64,000 nt of DNA, from contig NZ_JABUXU010000005.1 in NCBI RefSeq assembly GCF_014897675.1, positions 186,001 to 250,000 on the forward strand, given 5' to 3'. Below the pieces are notes generated by a model. It was not told the DNA's origin. It made no database searches and was given only the letters and a program-made list of their open reading frames with translations. A program made the position numbers and the translations under genes. This document shows, piece by piece, positions 42,412-51,391 of this stretch; the stretch's first letter is position 1; each line of letters opens with the position of its first letter. This DNA is from Advenella sp. FME57 (GTDB taxonomy: Bacteria > Pseudomonadota > Gammaproteobacteria > Burkholderiales > Burkholderiaceae_B).

Positions 42412-44445
42412 TCAGGTGTCGGCCTCTTCAATCCTGATCAATTCCGCTCCATCCGTTACCTGATCGCCAACAGCAAAGAACACTTCCTCGACAATGCCCG
42501 ATGTGGGTGCGGTAATGGCGTGTTCCATTTTCATGGCCTCCATGACCATCAGGGCGTCGCCTTTTTTTACGGTGTCGCCGGCCTTGACCGACAGAGAGAT
42601 GATCTTGCCTGGCATGGGGGCGGTCAGGTTGCCACCATGGTCGGCGCTCTCGTCGGCGGCATGGCGCAACATGTCCGGCAGGCCAAAAATACGGGTGCCA
42701 CCGGTTTGTCCGGTGCCAAACAACCAGGCCTGTTCTCCCTCGCGCACGACGGTACCGCGATAATTGCGGCCATCCAGGTTGACCTGGGTGTGCCAGCTGG
42801 CGCCATCGGCTTGGGCTGACCATGACAGGGGATAGTTACGGTCCTGGTGCACCAGTTGCCACTGTCCGTCAACGCGCTGCATGTGCAGCGTGTGCGCGAT
42901 ATCGCCATCGAGCAGTTGCAGGGTCTGTCTATAGGAACCCGACAGGCGCCAGCCGTCGGTGCTGTCCCATGGGTCGATACTGTGATCGCCCTGGTTGCTG
43001 TTATGGCCGGTTTGTCCCTGGGCGCTGATCCAGGTGGCCGCCACGCAGGCCAGCGCCGGCAATGTGGCTTCGGTATGTTCGGGCAGCAATTGCTCGCGGT
43101 TTTTTTCGATCAATCCCGTATCCAGGTCGGCGGAGGCAAACGCCGTGTTTTCCATGAGCCGGCCAAGAAACGCCAGATTGGTGCGCACGCCAACAACATG
43201 CGTTTGCGCCAGTGCCGTATGCATGCGCGCAATGGCCTGTTCGCGGTTTTCACCCCAGACAATCAGCTTGGCGATCATGGGGTCGTAATAGGGCGAGATG
43301 GTATCGCCCTGGCCCACCCCGCCATCGACACGAACCGTGCCGTTGCGGAAGGTGACATGTTCAGGCAGGCGCAGGTGGCTTAGCGTGCCGATGGACGGCA
43401 GAAAGCCGTTGTCTGGATTTTCTGCGTAGATCCGTGCTTCAATGGCATGGCCTTGCATGGTCAGTTCGTCTTGCGTCAATGGCAGGGGCTGCCCGGCGGC
43501 AATGCGCAATTGCCATTCGACCAGGTCCAGCCCGGTAATCATCTCGGTGACCGGGTGCTCCACCTGCAGACGGGTATTCATTTCCATGAAGTAAAAGCGT
43601 CCGTCGGGTTCAGCGATGAACTCGACCGTGCCGGCACCCACATAGCCCACGGCCTTGGCGGCAGCGACTGCCGCCTCGCCCATTTGCTTGCGGCGTTCGG
43701 CGGTCATGCCCGGCGCCGGGGCCTCTTCGATGACTTTTTGGTGGCGGCGCTGTACCGAGCAGTCACGCTCGAACAAGTACACGGCATTGCCCTGGCTGTC
43801 GGCAAAGACCTGGATCTCGATATGGCGCGGTTTGGTCAGATAGCGTTCGATCAAAACCATGTCGTCGCCAAAGCTGCTGATCGCTTCACGCTTGCATGAA
43901 GCCAGTGCGGCGATAAACTCCTCTGAGCTATTGACCACGCGCATGCCTTTGCCGCCGCCGCCGGCACTGGCCTTGATCAATACCGGATAGCCGATGCGGT
44001 CGGCTTCCTGATGCAAAAGGGTGGGGTCCTGGTCTTTGCCGTGATAGCCAGGCACCAGCGGGACGCCTGCCCGTTCCATCAGAGATTTGGCGGCAGACTT
44101 GCTGCCCATAGCGGCAATGGCAGAGGCCGGTGGTCCGATAAAGGTGACGCCTGCCTGCCCGCAGGCCAGGGCAAAGGCTTCGTTTTCGGACAGAAAACCG
44201 TAACCGGGGTGAATTGCCTGGGCGCCCGTCGCCCGGGCAGCGTTCAGGATCACATCGCCCAGCAGATAGCTGGCGCGAGGTTCGGCGGCGCCAATATGAA
44301 CCGATTCATCGCAGGCATGCACGTGCGCTGCGTTGGCATCGGCATCGGAGTAGACCGCGACAGTGCGAATGCCCATGCGGCGGGCAGTGGAGGCCACGCG
44401 GCAGGCGATTTCGCCGCGATTGGCAATCAGGATGGTATGGAACAT
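42412..44445 (-). CDS. liuD: Methylcrotonyl-CoA carboxylase, biotin-containing alpha subunit
   Basis: A 677-residue biotin-dependent carboxylase subunit. The biotin carboxylase domain (about 1-450) begins FHTILIANRGEIACRVASTARRMG, with the ATP-grasp segment IKASAGGGGKGMRVV, QVFADSQGNAVYLFERDCSVQRRHQK and MEMNTRLQVEHPVTE. A middle domain and a C-terminal biotinyl domain follow, with the modified lysine in VMEAMKMEH. It carboxylates biotin, and the beta subunit (next gene upstream, 14 bases away) transfers CO2 to 3-methylcrotonyl-CoA in leucine breakdown. Assigned by its place in the liu cluster; sequence alone fits several acyl-CoA carboxylases. Confidence 0.93.
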   Translation of the reverse strand: MFHTILIANRGEIACRVASTARRMGIRTVAVYSDADANAAHVHACDESVHIGAAEPRASYLLGDVILNAARATGAQAIHPGYGFLSENEAFALACGQAGVTFIGPPASAIAAMGSKSAAKSLMERAGVPLVPGYHGKDQDPTLLHQEADRIGYPVLIKASAGGGGKGMRVVNSSEEFIAALASCKREAISSFGDDMVLIERYLTKPRHIEIQVFADSQGNAVYLFERDCSVQRRHQKVIEEAPAPGMTAERRKQMGEAAVAAAKAVGYVGAGTVEFIAEPDGRFYFMEMNTRLQVEHPVTEMITGLDLVEWQLRIAAGQPLPLTQDELTMQGHAIEARIYAENPDNGFLPSIGTLSHLRLPEHVTFRNGTVRVDGGVGQGDTISPYYDPMIAKLIVWGENREQAIARMHTALAQTHVVGVRTNLAFLGRLMENTAFASADLDTGLIEKNREQLLPEHTEATLPALACVAATWISAQGQTGHNSNQGDHSIDPWDSTDGWRLSGSYRQTLQLLDGDIAHTLHMQRVDGQWQLVHQDRNYPLSWSAQADGASWHTQVNLDGRNYRGTVVREGEQAWLFGTGQTGGTRIFGLPDMLRHAADESADHGGNLTAPMPGKIISLSVKAGDTVKKGDALMVMEAMKMEHAITAPTSGIVEEVFFAVGDQVTDGAELIRIEEADT

Positions 44446-44459
44446 GGTCTAGTCTCCGG

Positions 44460-46067
44460 TCAGATGCGGAACACGCCGAAACGGGTGTCTTCTATCGGGG
44501 CGTTCAGGGCTGCGGACAGGCTCAGCGCCAGCACCCGGCGGGTGTCGGCAGGCTGGATGATGCCGTCATCCCACAGGCGTGCAGTGGCATAGTAAGGGTG
44601 ACCTTCGCGTTCGTACTGATCGCGAATCGGGGCCTTGAATAGTTCTTCTTCGTCGGCAGACCAACTGCCGCCCTTGGCCTCGATGCCATCGCGGCGGATC
44701 GTAGACAGCACGCTGGCCGCCTGCTCGCCGCCCATGACCGAGATACGGGCATTGGGCCACATGAAGAGCATGCGCGGATTGAAGGCGCGGCCGCACATGC
44801 CGTAGTTGCCGGCACCGAAAGAGCCGCCAATGAGGACGGTGATCTTGGGGACTGACGCGGTGGACACGGCGGTGACCATTTTGGCGCCGTGACGGGCAAT
44901 GCCTTCGTTTTCGTATTTGCGACCCACCATAAAACCAGTAATGTTCTGCAAAAAGATAAGCGGGATCTTGCGCTGGCAGCACAGTTCAATAAAGTGTGCG
45001 CCTTTTTGCGCCGCTTCGGAAAACAGAATGCCGTTATTGGCAATGATGCCGACCGGCATGCCATGCAGATGGGCAAAGCCGGTAATCAGCGTGGTGCCAA
45101 AGCGCGCCTTGAACTCATCGAATTCGGATCCGTCGACAATGCGCGCAATCACTTCGCGAACGTCGTAAGGCTTGCGGGTATCGGCCGGAATGATGCCGTT
45201 CAGTTCCGCAGGATCGTACAGGGGCTCACGCACCGCTTGCAGTTTAAGGGGTATGTTCTTTTTGATATTTAAGCGCGCCACCGTGTCGCGTGCCAGCTGC
45301 AGGGCATGCAGGTCGCTGTTGGCCAGATGATCCACCACGCCCGACAGGCGCGTGTGCACATCGCCGCCGCCCAGGTCTTCGGCAGTGACGACCTCGCCCG
45401 TTGCCGCTTTTACCAGTGGCGGGCCGCCCAGAAAGATGGTGCCCTGGTTTTTGACGATGATGGATTCATCGCTCATGGCAGGCACATAGGCGCCGCCGGC
45501 CGTGCATGAGCCCATGACAACGGCAATTTGTGCAATGCCCATGGAGGACATGACCGCCTGATTGTAAAAAATGCGTCCGAAATGATCGCGATCCGGGAAC
45601 ACCATGTCCTGGCGCGGCAGGTTGGCGCCACCCGAATCCACCAGATAAATGCAGGGCAGGCGATTTTGCTGGGCGATTTCCTGGGCCCGCAGATGCTTCT
45701 TGACCGTCATGGGGTAGTACGTGCCGCCCTTGACCGTGGCATCGTTGCATACGATAACGCACTCGATGCCATTGACCCGGCCGATGCCGGTAATGACGCC
45801 GGCGCCGGGCGCGTCGCCCTCATACATCCCGTGCGCTGCCATGGGCGAGAGTTCGAGAAAGGGCGAACCGGGATCCAGCAGTCGTTCAACACGGTCGCGT
45901 GGCAGCAGTTTGCCGCGTGCCACGTGTTTGGCGCGGGCGGTTTCGCCGCCACCCTGCGCGGTTTTTTCCAGGTGCTGCTTCAGATCATCAATCTGTTGCT
46001 GCATTGCTTGGGCGTTTTCCAGAAAGCCTGCGGAACGGGCATTTATTTTTGAGGTGATAACGGGCAT
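44460..46067 (-). CDS. liuB: Methylcrotonyl-CoA carboxylase, carboxyltransferase beta subunit
   Basis: A 535-residue carboxyltransferase. [30 protein letters not shown] (about 53-82) is typical. [11 protein letters not shown], an [10 protein letters not shown] oxyanion motif, [39 protein letters not shown] and a C-terminal [38 protein letters not shown] complete the crotonase-like halves. It adds CO2 from biotin to 3-methylcrotonyl-CoA. I start at ATG 46067 (MPVITSKIN); the frame is open 38 more codons through a hairpin-rich spacer. It is transcribed with liuD. Confidence 0.94.
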   Translation of the reverse strand: MPVITSKINARSAGFLENAQAMQQQIDDLKQHLEKTAQGGGETARAKHVARGKLLPRDRVERLLDPGSPFLELSPMAAHGMYEGDAPGAGVITGIGRVNGIECVIVCNDATVKGGTYYPMTVKKHLRAQEIAQQNRLPCIYLVDSGGANLPRQDMVFPDRDHFGRIFYNQAVMSSMGIAQIAVVMGSCTAGGAYVPAMSDESIIVKNQGTIFLGGPPLVKAATGEVVTAEDLGGGDVHTRLSGVVDHLANSDLHALQLARDTVARLNIKKNIPLKLQAVREPLYDPAELNGIIPADTRKPYDVREVIARIVDGSEFDEFKARFGTTLITGFAHLHGMPVGIIANNGILFSEAAQKGAHFIELCCQRKIPLIFLQNITGFMVGRKYENEGIARHGAKMVTAVSTASVPKITVLIGGSFGAGNYGMCGRAFNPRMLFMWPNARISVMGGEQAASVLSTIRRDGIEAKGGSWSADEEELFKAPIRDQYEREGHPYYATARLWDDGIIQPADTRRVLALSLSAALNAPIEDTRFGVFRI

Positions 46068-46142
46068 AAAACATTTCCATGCAAGTGGCCGGCAGCTGCG
46101 TGCCGACCGGCGCGAGCAACAGGGTGGATGGTTGGGTGTGAG

Positions 46143-46172
46143 CCGTGCCGGGCAGATTGCTGCCCGACACGG
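46143..46172. repeat. GC-rich hairpin between the thiolase and liuB
   Basis: CCGTGCCGGGCA (46143-46154) pairs with TGCCCGACACGG (46161-46172) over 12 positions with one mismatch and a 6-base loop. It begins 14 bases after the thiolase stop in the direction of transcription and has no T-run on either side. It may stabilise the upstream mRNA end or reduce readthrough into liuB. Confidence 0.6.
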
Positions 46173-46185
46173 ATAAACCACAAGG

Positions 46186-47367
46186 TCAGATCATTTCGAC
46201 GGCCAGCGCCACAGCTTCTCCGCCACCGATGCACAAAGAAGCCACGCCGCGTTTTCCTTTGGTCTTGCGCAGCGCGCCAAGCAATGTGGTCAGAATGCGT
46301 GCGCCGGATGCACCGATAGGATGGCCCAGCGCAGTGGCGCCGCCATGGATATTGACTTTGGCGTGATCCAGTTCCAGCTCTTTCATGGCGGCCATGGTTA
46401 CTACGGCGAACGCTTCGTTGATTTCGTATAGGTCAACGTCGTCTTTGCTCCATGAAAGCTTGTCCAGCAGTTTTTTGATGGCGCTGACCGGCGCAGTGGT
46501 AAACCACTCGGGTTCATGAGAGTGCTGGGAATGGCCCACAATACGCGCGATAGGCGTTGCCCCCAGTTTTTTTGCGGTGGACTCACGCATGATGACCAGT
46601 GCTGCCGCGCCATCGGAAATGGATGACGAGTTTGCCGCCGTGACCGAGCCGTCTTTTTTGAAAGCAGGCTTGAGGGCGGGAATTTTCTCGGGCTTGGCCT
46701 TGCCGGGCGATTCATCGGTACTGACAATGGTGTCGCCGCCCCGGCCACTGACGGTCACGGGGGCAATTTCCCATTCGAAGCTGCCATCGGCAATGGCGGC
46801 ATTGGCGCGCTTGAGTGACTCGATGGAAAACGCGTCCTGGTCCTGGCGACTAAAGGTGTATTTATCAGCGCATTTTTCAGCAAAAACGCCCATGGCGGTA
46901 CCGCGCTCATAGGCGTCTTCCAGTCCGTCCAGCGCCATATGATCATAGACGGTAGAGTGACCATAGCGATAGCCCTGGCGGCCTTTGAGCAACAGATACG
47001 GGGCGTTGCTCATGCTTTCCTGGCCGCCGGCAACCACGACCTCGGCACTGCCGGCCAGCAGCAGGTCATGCGCAAGCATGGCCGCTTTCAGGCCCGAGCC
47101 GCAGACTTTATGGATGGTGGTGCATGCCACGCTTTTAGGCAACCCGCCGCCCAGTGCTGCCTGGCGTGCCGGTGCCTGGCCCTGTCCTGCCTGCAGGACG
47201 TTGCCCATGATCACTTCCTGGACGTCGTCGGCCTTGATGCCCGCCCGCTCTACGGCGGCGCGGATGGCGGTGGCGCCCAGTTCATGTGCAGCCAGCCCGG
47301 AAAGGCTGCCCGTCATGGCACCCATGGGCGTGCGGGCAGCAGAAACGATTACGATAGGATCATTCAT
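46186..47367 (-). CDS. Acetyl-CoA C-acetyltransferase (thiolase)
   Basis: A 393-residue biosynthetic/degradative thiolase II. Catalytic Cys is in [13 protein letters not shown] (about 89), [18 protein letters not shown] and [14 protein letters not shown] give the active-site Asn and His, and the C-terminal [13 protein letters not shown] the second Cys. It cleaves acetoacetyl-CoA, the end product of leucine breakdown, to two acetyl-CoA. Start overlaps the aceK stop (ATGA), so it is co-translated with aceK. Several thiolases have this profile, so I give no symbol. Confidence 0.93.
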   Translation of the reverse strand: MNDPIVIVSAARTPMGAMTGSLSGLAAHELGATAIRAAVERAGIKADDVQEVIMGNVLQAGQGQAPARQAALGGGLPKSVACTTIHKVCGSGLKAAMLAHDLLLAGSAEVVVAGGQESMSNAPYLLLKGRQGYRYGHSTVYDHMALDGLEDAYERGTAMGVFAEKCADKYTFSRQDQDAFSIESLKRANAAIADGSFEWEIAPVTVSGRGGDTIVSTDESPGKAKPEKIPALKPAFKKDGSVTAANSSSISDGAAALVIMRESTAKKLGATPIARIVGHSQHSHEPEWFTTAPVSAIKKLLDKLSWSKDDVDLYEINEAFAVVTMAAMKELELDHAKVNIHGGATALGHPIGASGARILTTLLGALRKTKGKRGVASLCIGGGEAVALAVEMI

Positions 47368-49232
47368 GTCGATTCCTTTAATGAATTATGTTGCCGCGGC
47401 ACGTCTGCACGATGCAGACAGCGCTCGGCGGGGTAGGGAAAGATATCTTCGATTTTACCGGACGCCACCCGGTTCTGCCGGTTCTGCCACCATTGGTAGT
47501 CCAGCAGTTGGGCATGGTGTTTCAGGAATGCCCGCCGCACGCGGGGGTCGCCCAGCAGGAATCGTTCGAATTCCTCGGGAAACACGTCATTGGCGTGAAC
47601 GGCGTACCAGGGCTCGTCGGACATTTCGGCTTCTTCGTTGGGGGCCGGTGGAATCCTTCGGAAAACCATCTCGGTGATCGGCTGTATTTCGTCATAGTCA
47701 TAAAACACGACGCGGCCCAGACGGGTGACACCGAAATTCTTGTACAGCATATCGCCTGCAAAAATATTGGCCGCAGCCAATTCAGCGATGGCATCCCCGT
47801 AGCCTTTGACGGCGTCTTCAAGTGCAGCATCGCTGGCCCGGTTCAGATACAGGTTCAGCGGCGTCATGCGGCGTTCGATATAGACATGTCGAAAGATGAT
47901 GGCACTGTCGGTCTCTTCGATCAGACTGGGCACTTCGGTGCGCAGCTCTTTGAGCAAGGCATCGGAAAACCGATGTAGCGGCAGGGCAACTTGTGAATAC
48001 TCCCAGGTATCTGCCATGCGTCCGACCCGATCATGCAGTTTGACCATCTGGTATTTCTGGCGAACGGTCTTGTGCACCATCCCGTCCTTGCGGATCTTGT
48101 CGCGGATGAGCTTGAACACATAGGGATAGGAGCCCAGTGTAAATACGGTCATCACCATTCCTTCGATACCCGGGGCAATGTCGAAAGTATCGGTCGAATG
48201 CGTGAGGTGATGCAGGAAGTCGCGGTAGAACAGGGTCTTGCCCTGTTTCTGCAGCCCGATAGCCGTATACAGTTCTGCCTTGGGTTTGGCTGGCATCAGC
48301 GTGTGCAGGAACGAGACGTACGAGGAGGGCGTTTCCATGTCTACCAGAAAATAGGCACGGGTAAAACTGAACAGCGTGCTGATATCGGCGCGGGTATGCA
48401 GCAGTGCATGCAACCTCACTTCGTGGGCCGGCGTATGCAGCAGTGGAATGGAAAACGGATAGAGCTGTCCGTTGTTGATGAAGCGACCTATGATATAGGC
48501 GCCCTTGTTACGGAAAAACAGACTGCGCAGCACATGAATCTGACAGTCGGGCGCAATGCGCGAACCGCCAGTTTTGATGATCTCCCTACGCAGCACGCTG
48601 ACGGCGCGACGGGCAAGCAGGCGGGCATCTGCGGGCAGGTCATGGTAAGGCAGGGCCAGCCCGAAGTCGGCCACCATGTCGATAACCGTGGATACAATGC
48701 CGTGCGTGTGAGGGTAGTAAACGCGATAGGAACTGCCCTGGGCATCAATGTAATCGGTGGCAACGGCGGGGCGCACGAACAGGAAGTCGTTATGAAAATA
48801 GTCGCGGTGCATGATCCGGCTGCATACCGAATTGAAGAAGGTTTCTGCACACTCGGGCTGGCTATGCTCCAGCAGCAGTTGCGTATAGGCTTGCTTGATA
48901 TCCTGCCAGTACTGGCTTTGTTCTTCGGTAAAGGCGCCGCTGACCGTCGGATCCTGCATGGCCATGCGGGTCCTGTCCAGCAACTGGGTGATCTGTCGTG
49001 TGCATTCGCGCACCCGCGTGTCGTAGTAGTCTATCCGCTCGCGGTTGACCCGCTGCATGCCATGCCAGTCGTGTGACTCAAACAGCGCTTTGGCCCGTTG
49101 CGCGACAAAGCGAAACAGCGAATAGTGCCGGTTGAAGCCGGCCAGGATTTCGGCGGCCAGGGCAGAAGGTTCCGGCACGGGCGGATCGACTTGTCGGACT
49201 TGCTGATGATCTGCGGTGAGCGGCATAGTCAT
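47364..49232 (-). CDS. aceK: Isocitrate dehydrogenase kinase/phosphatase
   Basis: A 622-residue AceK. LAAEILAGFNRHYSLFRFVAQRAKALFESHDW at the N-terminus, GIEGMVMTVFTLGSYPYVFKLIRDKI (ATP-binding region at about 351-376) and VFYDYDEIQPITEMVFRRIP with the metal-binding acidic motif are diagnostic. AceK phosphorylates and dephosphorylates isocitrate dehydrogenase and so directs carbon between the TCA cycle and the glyoxylate shunt. It sits between the isovaleryl-CoA dehydrogenase and the thiolase in one leftward unit. Acetyl-CoA from leucine would need the glyoxylate shunt, which explains the placement. Start ATG 49232 is the first in frame. Confidence 0.97.
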   Translation of the reverse strand: MTMPLTADHQQVRQVDPPVPEPSALAAEILAGFNRHYSLFRFVAQRAKALFESHDWHGMQRVNRERIDYYDTRVRECTRQITQLLDRTRMAMQDPTVSGAFTEEQSQYWQDIKQAYTQLLLEHSQPECAETFFNSVCSRIMHRDYFHNDFLFVRPAVATDYIDAQGSSYRVYYPHTHGIVSTVIDMVADFGLALPYHDLPADARLLARRAVSVLRREIIKTGGSRIAPDCQIHVLRSLFFRNKGAYIIGRFINNGQLYPFSIPLLHTPAHEVRLHALLHTRADISTLFSFTRAYFLVDMETPSSYVSFLHTLMPAKPKAELYTAIGLQKQGKTLFYRDFLHHLTHSTDTFDIAPGIEGMVMTVFTLGSYPYVFKLIRDKIRKDGMVHKTVRQKYQMVKLHDRVGRMADTWEYSQVALPLHRFSDALLKELRTEVPSLIEETDSAIIFRHVYIERRMTPLNLYLNRASDAALEDAVKGYGDAIAELAAANIFAGDMLYKNFGVTRLGRVVFYDYDEIQPITEMVFRRIPPAPNEEAEMSDEPWYAVHANDVFPEEFERFLLGDPRVRRAFLKHHAQLLDYQWWQNRQNRVASGKIEDIFPYPAERCLHRADVPRQHNSLKEST

Positions 49233-49283
49233 GTGTCTTTTGTCTTGCAGCTAGCGGCCCGGTTCGCCGACCGGGCCAAATGA

Positions 49284-50462
49284 CTAGCGTGTTTCGTTGA
49301 ACAGCTCACGTCCGATGAGCATGCGGCGGATTTCGCTGGTGCCGGCGCCGATTTCGTACAGCTTGGCATCGCGCCACAGACGTCCCGTGGGGTACTCGTT
49401 GATGTAACCGTTGCCGCCCAGGATCTGGATGCCTTCGCCGGCCATCCAGGTGGCTTTTTCTGCGCAATACAGGATAACGGCGGCGCAATCTTTGCGCACT
49501 TCGCGCACATGGCCGTCGCCCAGGCGATCCAGGTGTTTGCCGACGGTGTAGCAAAAGGCCCGGCTTGCCTGCAGCGTAGTGTACAAATCGGCCATTTTCC
49601 CCTGAATCAGCTGGAACTGGCCGATAGCCTGGCCAAACTGCTGGCGCTCATGCACATAGGGCACGGTGATATCCATCACGGCCTGCATGATGCCCAGCGG
49701 CCCGCCGGCCAGCACGGCGCGCTCGTAATCGAGCCCGCTCATGAGTACCTTTACGCCGCCGTTGAGCTGGCCCAGTATATTTTCTTCGGGGACTTCACAG
49801 TTTTCAAACACCAGTTCGCCGGTATGGCTGCCGCGCATGCCCAGTTTGTCCAGTTTCTGGGCGACGGAAAACCCCTTGAAGCCTTTTTCGATGATAAAGG
49901 CGGTGATGCCTTTGGCATTGGCCTGTGGGTCGGTTTTGGCGTACACCACCAGGGTATCTGCATCCGGGCCGTTGGTAATCCACATTTTGGTGCCATTGAG
50001 CACATAGCGGTCGCCTTTTTTCTCGGCGCGCAGTTTCATGCTGACCACATCGGAACCGGCACCCGGTTCGCTCATGGCCAGTGCGCCGATATGCTCGCCG
50101 CTGATGAGTTTGGGCAGGTATTTTTGCTTTTGCGCTTCGGTGCCGTTGCGATGCAACTGGTTGACGCACAGGTTGGAGTGAGCGCCGTAGGACAGGGCCA
50201 CCGAGGCGCTGGCACGCGAAAACTCTTCCATGACGATCATATGAGCCAGATAGCCAAGGTTGGCGCCGCCATATTCTTCACTGACCGTCATGCCAAGCAC
50301 GCCCAGATCACCGAATTTTTTCCACAGGTCCATGGGGAATTGGTCGTCGCGATCCAGCTGGGCAGCACGTGGGGCGATTTCTGCCTTGGCAAAATCGGCT
50401 ACGGCATCGCGCAACATATCCAGATCCTGGCCCAGATCAAAATTCAAACCGGGAAGCGTCAT
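49284..50462 (-). CDS. liuA: Isovaleryl-CoA dehydrogenase
   Basis: A 392-residue acyl-CoA dehydrogenase that converts isovaleryl-CoA to 3-methylcrotonyl-CoA in leucine catabolism. [22 protein letters not shown] is at about 129-150. The base Glu247 lies in [17 protein letters not shown], the position specific to isovaleryl-CoA dehydrogenases (other ACADs use a Glu late in the sequence). The C-terminal motif is [15 protein letters not shown]. It is the first structural gene of the cluster, about 170 bases from a promoter with a MerR/LiuR-type palindrome. aceK follows after 51 bases. Confidence 0.95.
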   Translation of the reverse strand: MTLPGLNFDLGQDLDMLRDAVADFAKAEIAPRAAQLDRDDQFPMDLWKKFGDLGVLGMTVSEEYGGANLGYLAHMIVMEEFSRASASVALSYGAHSNLCVNQLHRNGTEAQKQKYLPKLISGEHIGALAMSEPGAGSDVVSMKLRAEKKGDRYVLNGTKMWITNGPDADTLVVYAKTDPQANAKGITAFIIEKGFKGFSVAQKLDKLGMRGSHTGELVFENCEVPEENILGQLNGGVKVLMSGLDYERAVLAGGPLGIMQAVMDITVPYVHERQQFGQAIGQFQLIQGKMADLYTTLQASRAFCYTVGKHLDRLGDGHVREVRKDCAAVILYCAEKATWMAGEGIQILGGNGYINEYPTGRLWRDAKLYEIGAGTSEIRRMLIGRELFNETR

Positions 50463-50527
50463 GAAAAGTCTCCGTCGTTGTGGTGTGTGAGTGGACCCAC
50501 AGAATAAGGCCGCACTGACAGATATAA

Positions 50528-50539
50528 GTTTACGTGAAC
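50528..50539. promoter_or_regulatory. Secondary LiuR-like half-palindrome in the liuA leader
   Basis: GTTTACGTGAAC differs from perfect symmetry at one base pair and shares the GTTTACGT/ACGTAAAC core of the two strong sites. It lies about 66 bases before the liuA ATG, downstream of the likely transcription start. Confidence 0.45.
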
Positions 50540-50640
50540 CGGATCACGGCTTGATGACCGAAGTGGGTAAACAAGGGTAATCGCCAGTGTGGAAATTGCC
50601 CACTGATCATGGGTATCGCACCAGTCCGGAATAAGCGCTT

Positions 50641-50670
50641 AATATATCATTACGTTTACGTAAACGTCAA
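50641..50670 (-). promoter_or_regulatory. liuA promoter with LiuR-type operator in the spacer
   Basis: On the minus strand TTGACG (50670-50665) is separated by 18 bases from TATATT (50646-50641). The spacer is largely filled by a perfect 16-base palindrome ACGTTTACGTAAACGT (50652-50667). Operators inside a long spacer are the hallmark of MerR-family control, and a MerR gene lies 220 bases away. Confidence 0.75.
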
Positions 50671-50891
50671 TAAGAGACCGATCAGTATAAACCCGTAAGC
50701 CGGCGGTGTATTTCTGGTGTATTTCAATAGGCAGGATGGGCGACGCGCGCAGCGTATCTACACGTTCCTGCCAGGTACGGGTGGTAATGATTTTTCCGTC
50801 AAACTCAAGCGAGGCATCCTGACTGTGGTTGCCGTAGCCTATCCGGGCTCCCATAGCAGTGGCGCCTGCCTGCGCCGGAGGGCTTATGCGC

Positions 50892-51290
50892 TCACTTTGA
50901 CGCAGCGGCAGCGTCCACTTCGCTCAGCAGTTTCAGGCAGTTTTTTTCCTGTTCGTCGATTTCCGCCAGGGTCTGGTCCAGGTCCTGCTTTTGCTGCATC
51001 AATTGCAGTTTGTGGCGGGTGAGGATGGTCAGGTAGCTTTGCAATTGCGGCTGCGTACTGCCAGGGCCCTCGTACATGCCGATAAGCGAGCAGATTTCGG
51101 ACAATTGCAGTCCCAGTCGTTTGCCACGCAACGCCAGCTTCAGGCGCGTCCGGTCCCGATGGGTATAGATACGCTTTTGTCCGTCCCGGATGGGATTGAC
51201 AATGCGGTGATCTTCGTAGAAACGAAGCGTTCGCGGCGTGATATTGAATTCTTCCGCGAGTTCGGAAATAGACCAGGTGCGTGGGTTCAT
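50892..51290 (-). CDS. liuR: MerR-family regulator LiuR
   Basis: A 132-residue MerR protein. The N-terminal winged helix has TWSISELAEEFNITPRTLRFYEDHRIVNPIRDGQKRIYTHRDRTRLKLALRGKRLG (about 5-60), and a C-terminal coiled coil (about 85-125, LTRHKLQLMQQKQDLDQTLAEIDEQEKNCLKLL) forms the dimer. No conserved metal-binding Cys pair is present, as expected for the LiuR group that responds to branched-chain acyl-CoA breakdown. It is divergent from the MBL hydrolase gene and upstream of the leucine genes, with palindromes on both sides. Confidence 0.92.
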   Translation of the reverse strand: MNPRTWSISELAEEFNITPRTLRFYEDHRIVNPIRDGQKRIYTHRDRTRLKLALRGKRLGLQLSEICSLIGMYEGPGSTQPQLQSYLTILTRHKLQLMQQKQDLDQTLAEIDEQEKNCLKLLSEVDAAAASK

Positions 51291-51322
51291 GGAGGCAAAG
51301 CAGCCGGAAAAGGGATTCGGAC

Positions 51323-51352
51323 TTGCATGTTTACGTTAACGTAAACTATGAT
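51323..51352 (+). promoter_or_regulatory. MBL-hydrolase promoter with LiuR-type operator in the spacer
   Basis: TTGCAT (51323-51328) and TATGAT (51347-51352) are separated by 18 bases that are exactly one perfect palindrome, GTTTACGTTAACGTAAAC (51329-51346). It shares GTTTACGT/ACGTAAAC with the liuA site. It drives transcription toward the gene at 51392; liuR on the other side may be autoregulated by the same site. Confidence 0.75.
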
Positions 51353-51391
51353 CTATGAATTAAAACCAAATGTCAATGAGGAGCGGTACGC

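Larger units (their letters stand above)
50463..50891. other. Long leader/promoter region between liuA and liuR
   Basis: This 429-base gap holds the liuA promoter-operator (50641-50670) and a weaker site (50528-50539), leaving a liuA leader of about 170 bases. A small minus-strand frame (50639-50854) overlaps the promoter and is rejected. The part 50671-50891 has no further feature I can support. Confidence 0.5.

Noticed and set aside
48033-50507. Plus-strand open frames of 347 and 332 codons opposite aceK and liuA
   Set aside because: Both real genes have all family motifs; the antisense frames arise from high third-position GC.
50639-50854. 71-codon minus-strand frame between liuR and liuA
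   Set aside because: It ends inside the liuA promoter-operator, has no ribosome site and no domain.
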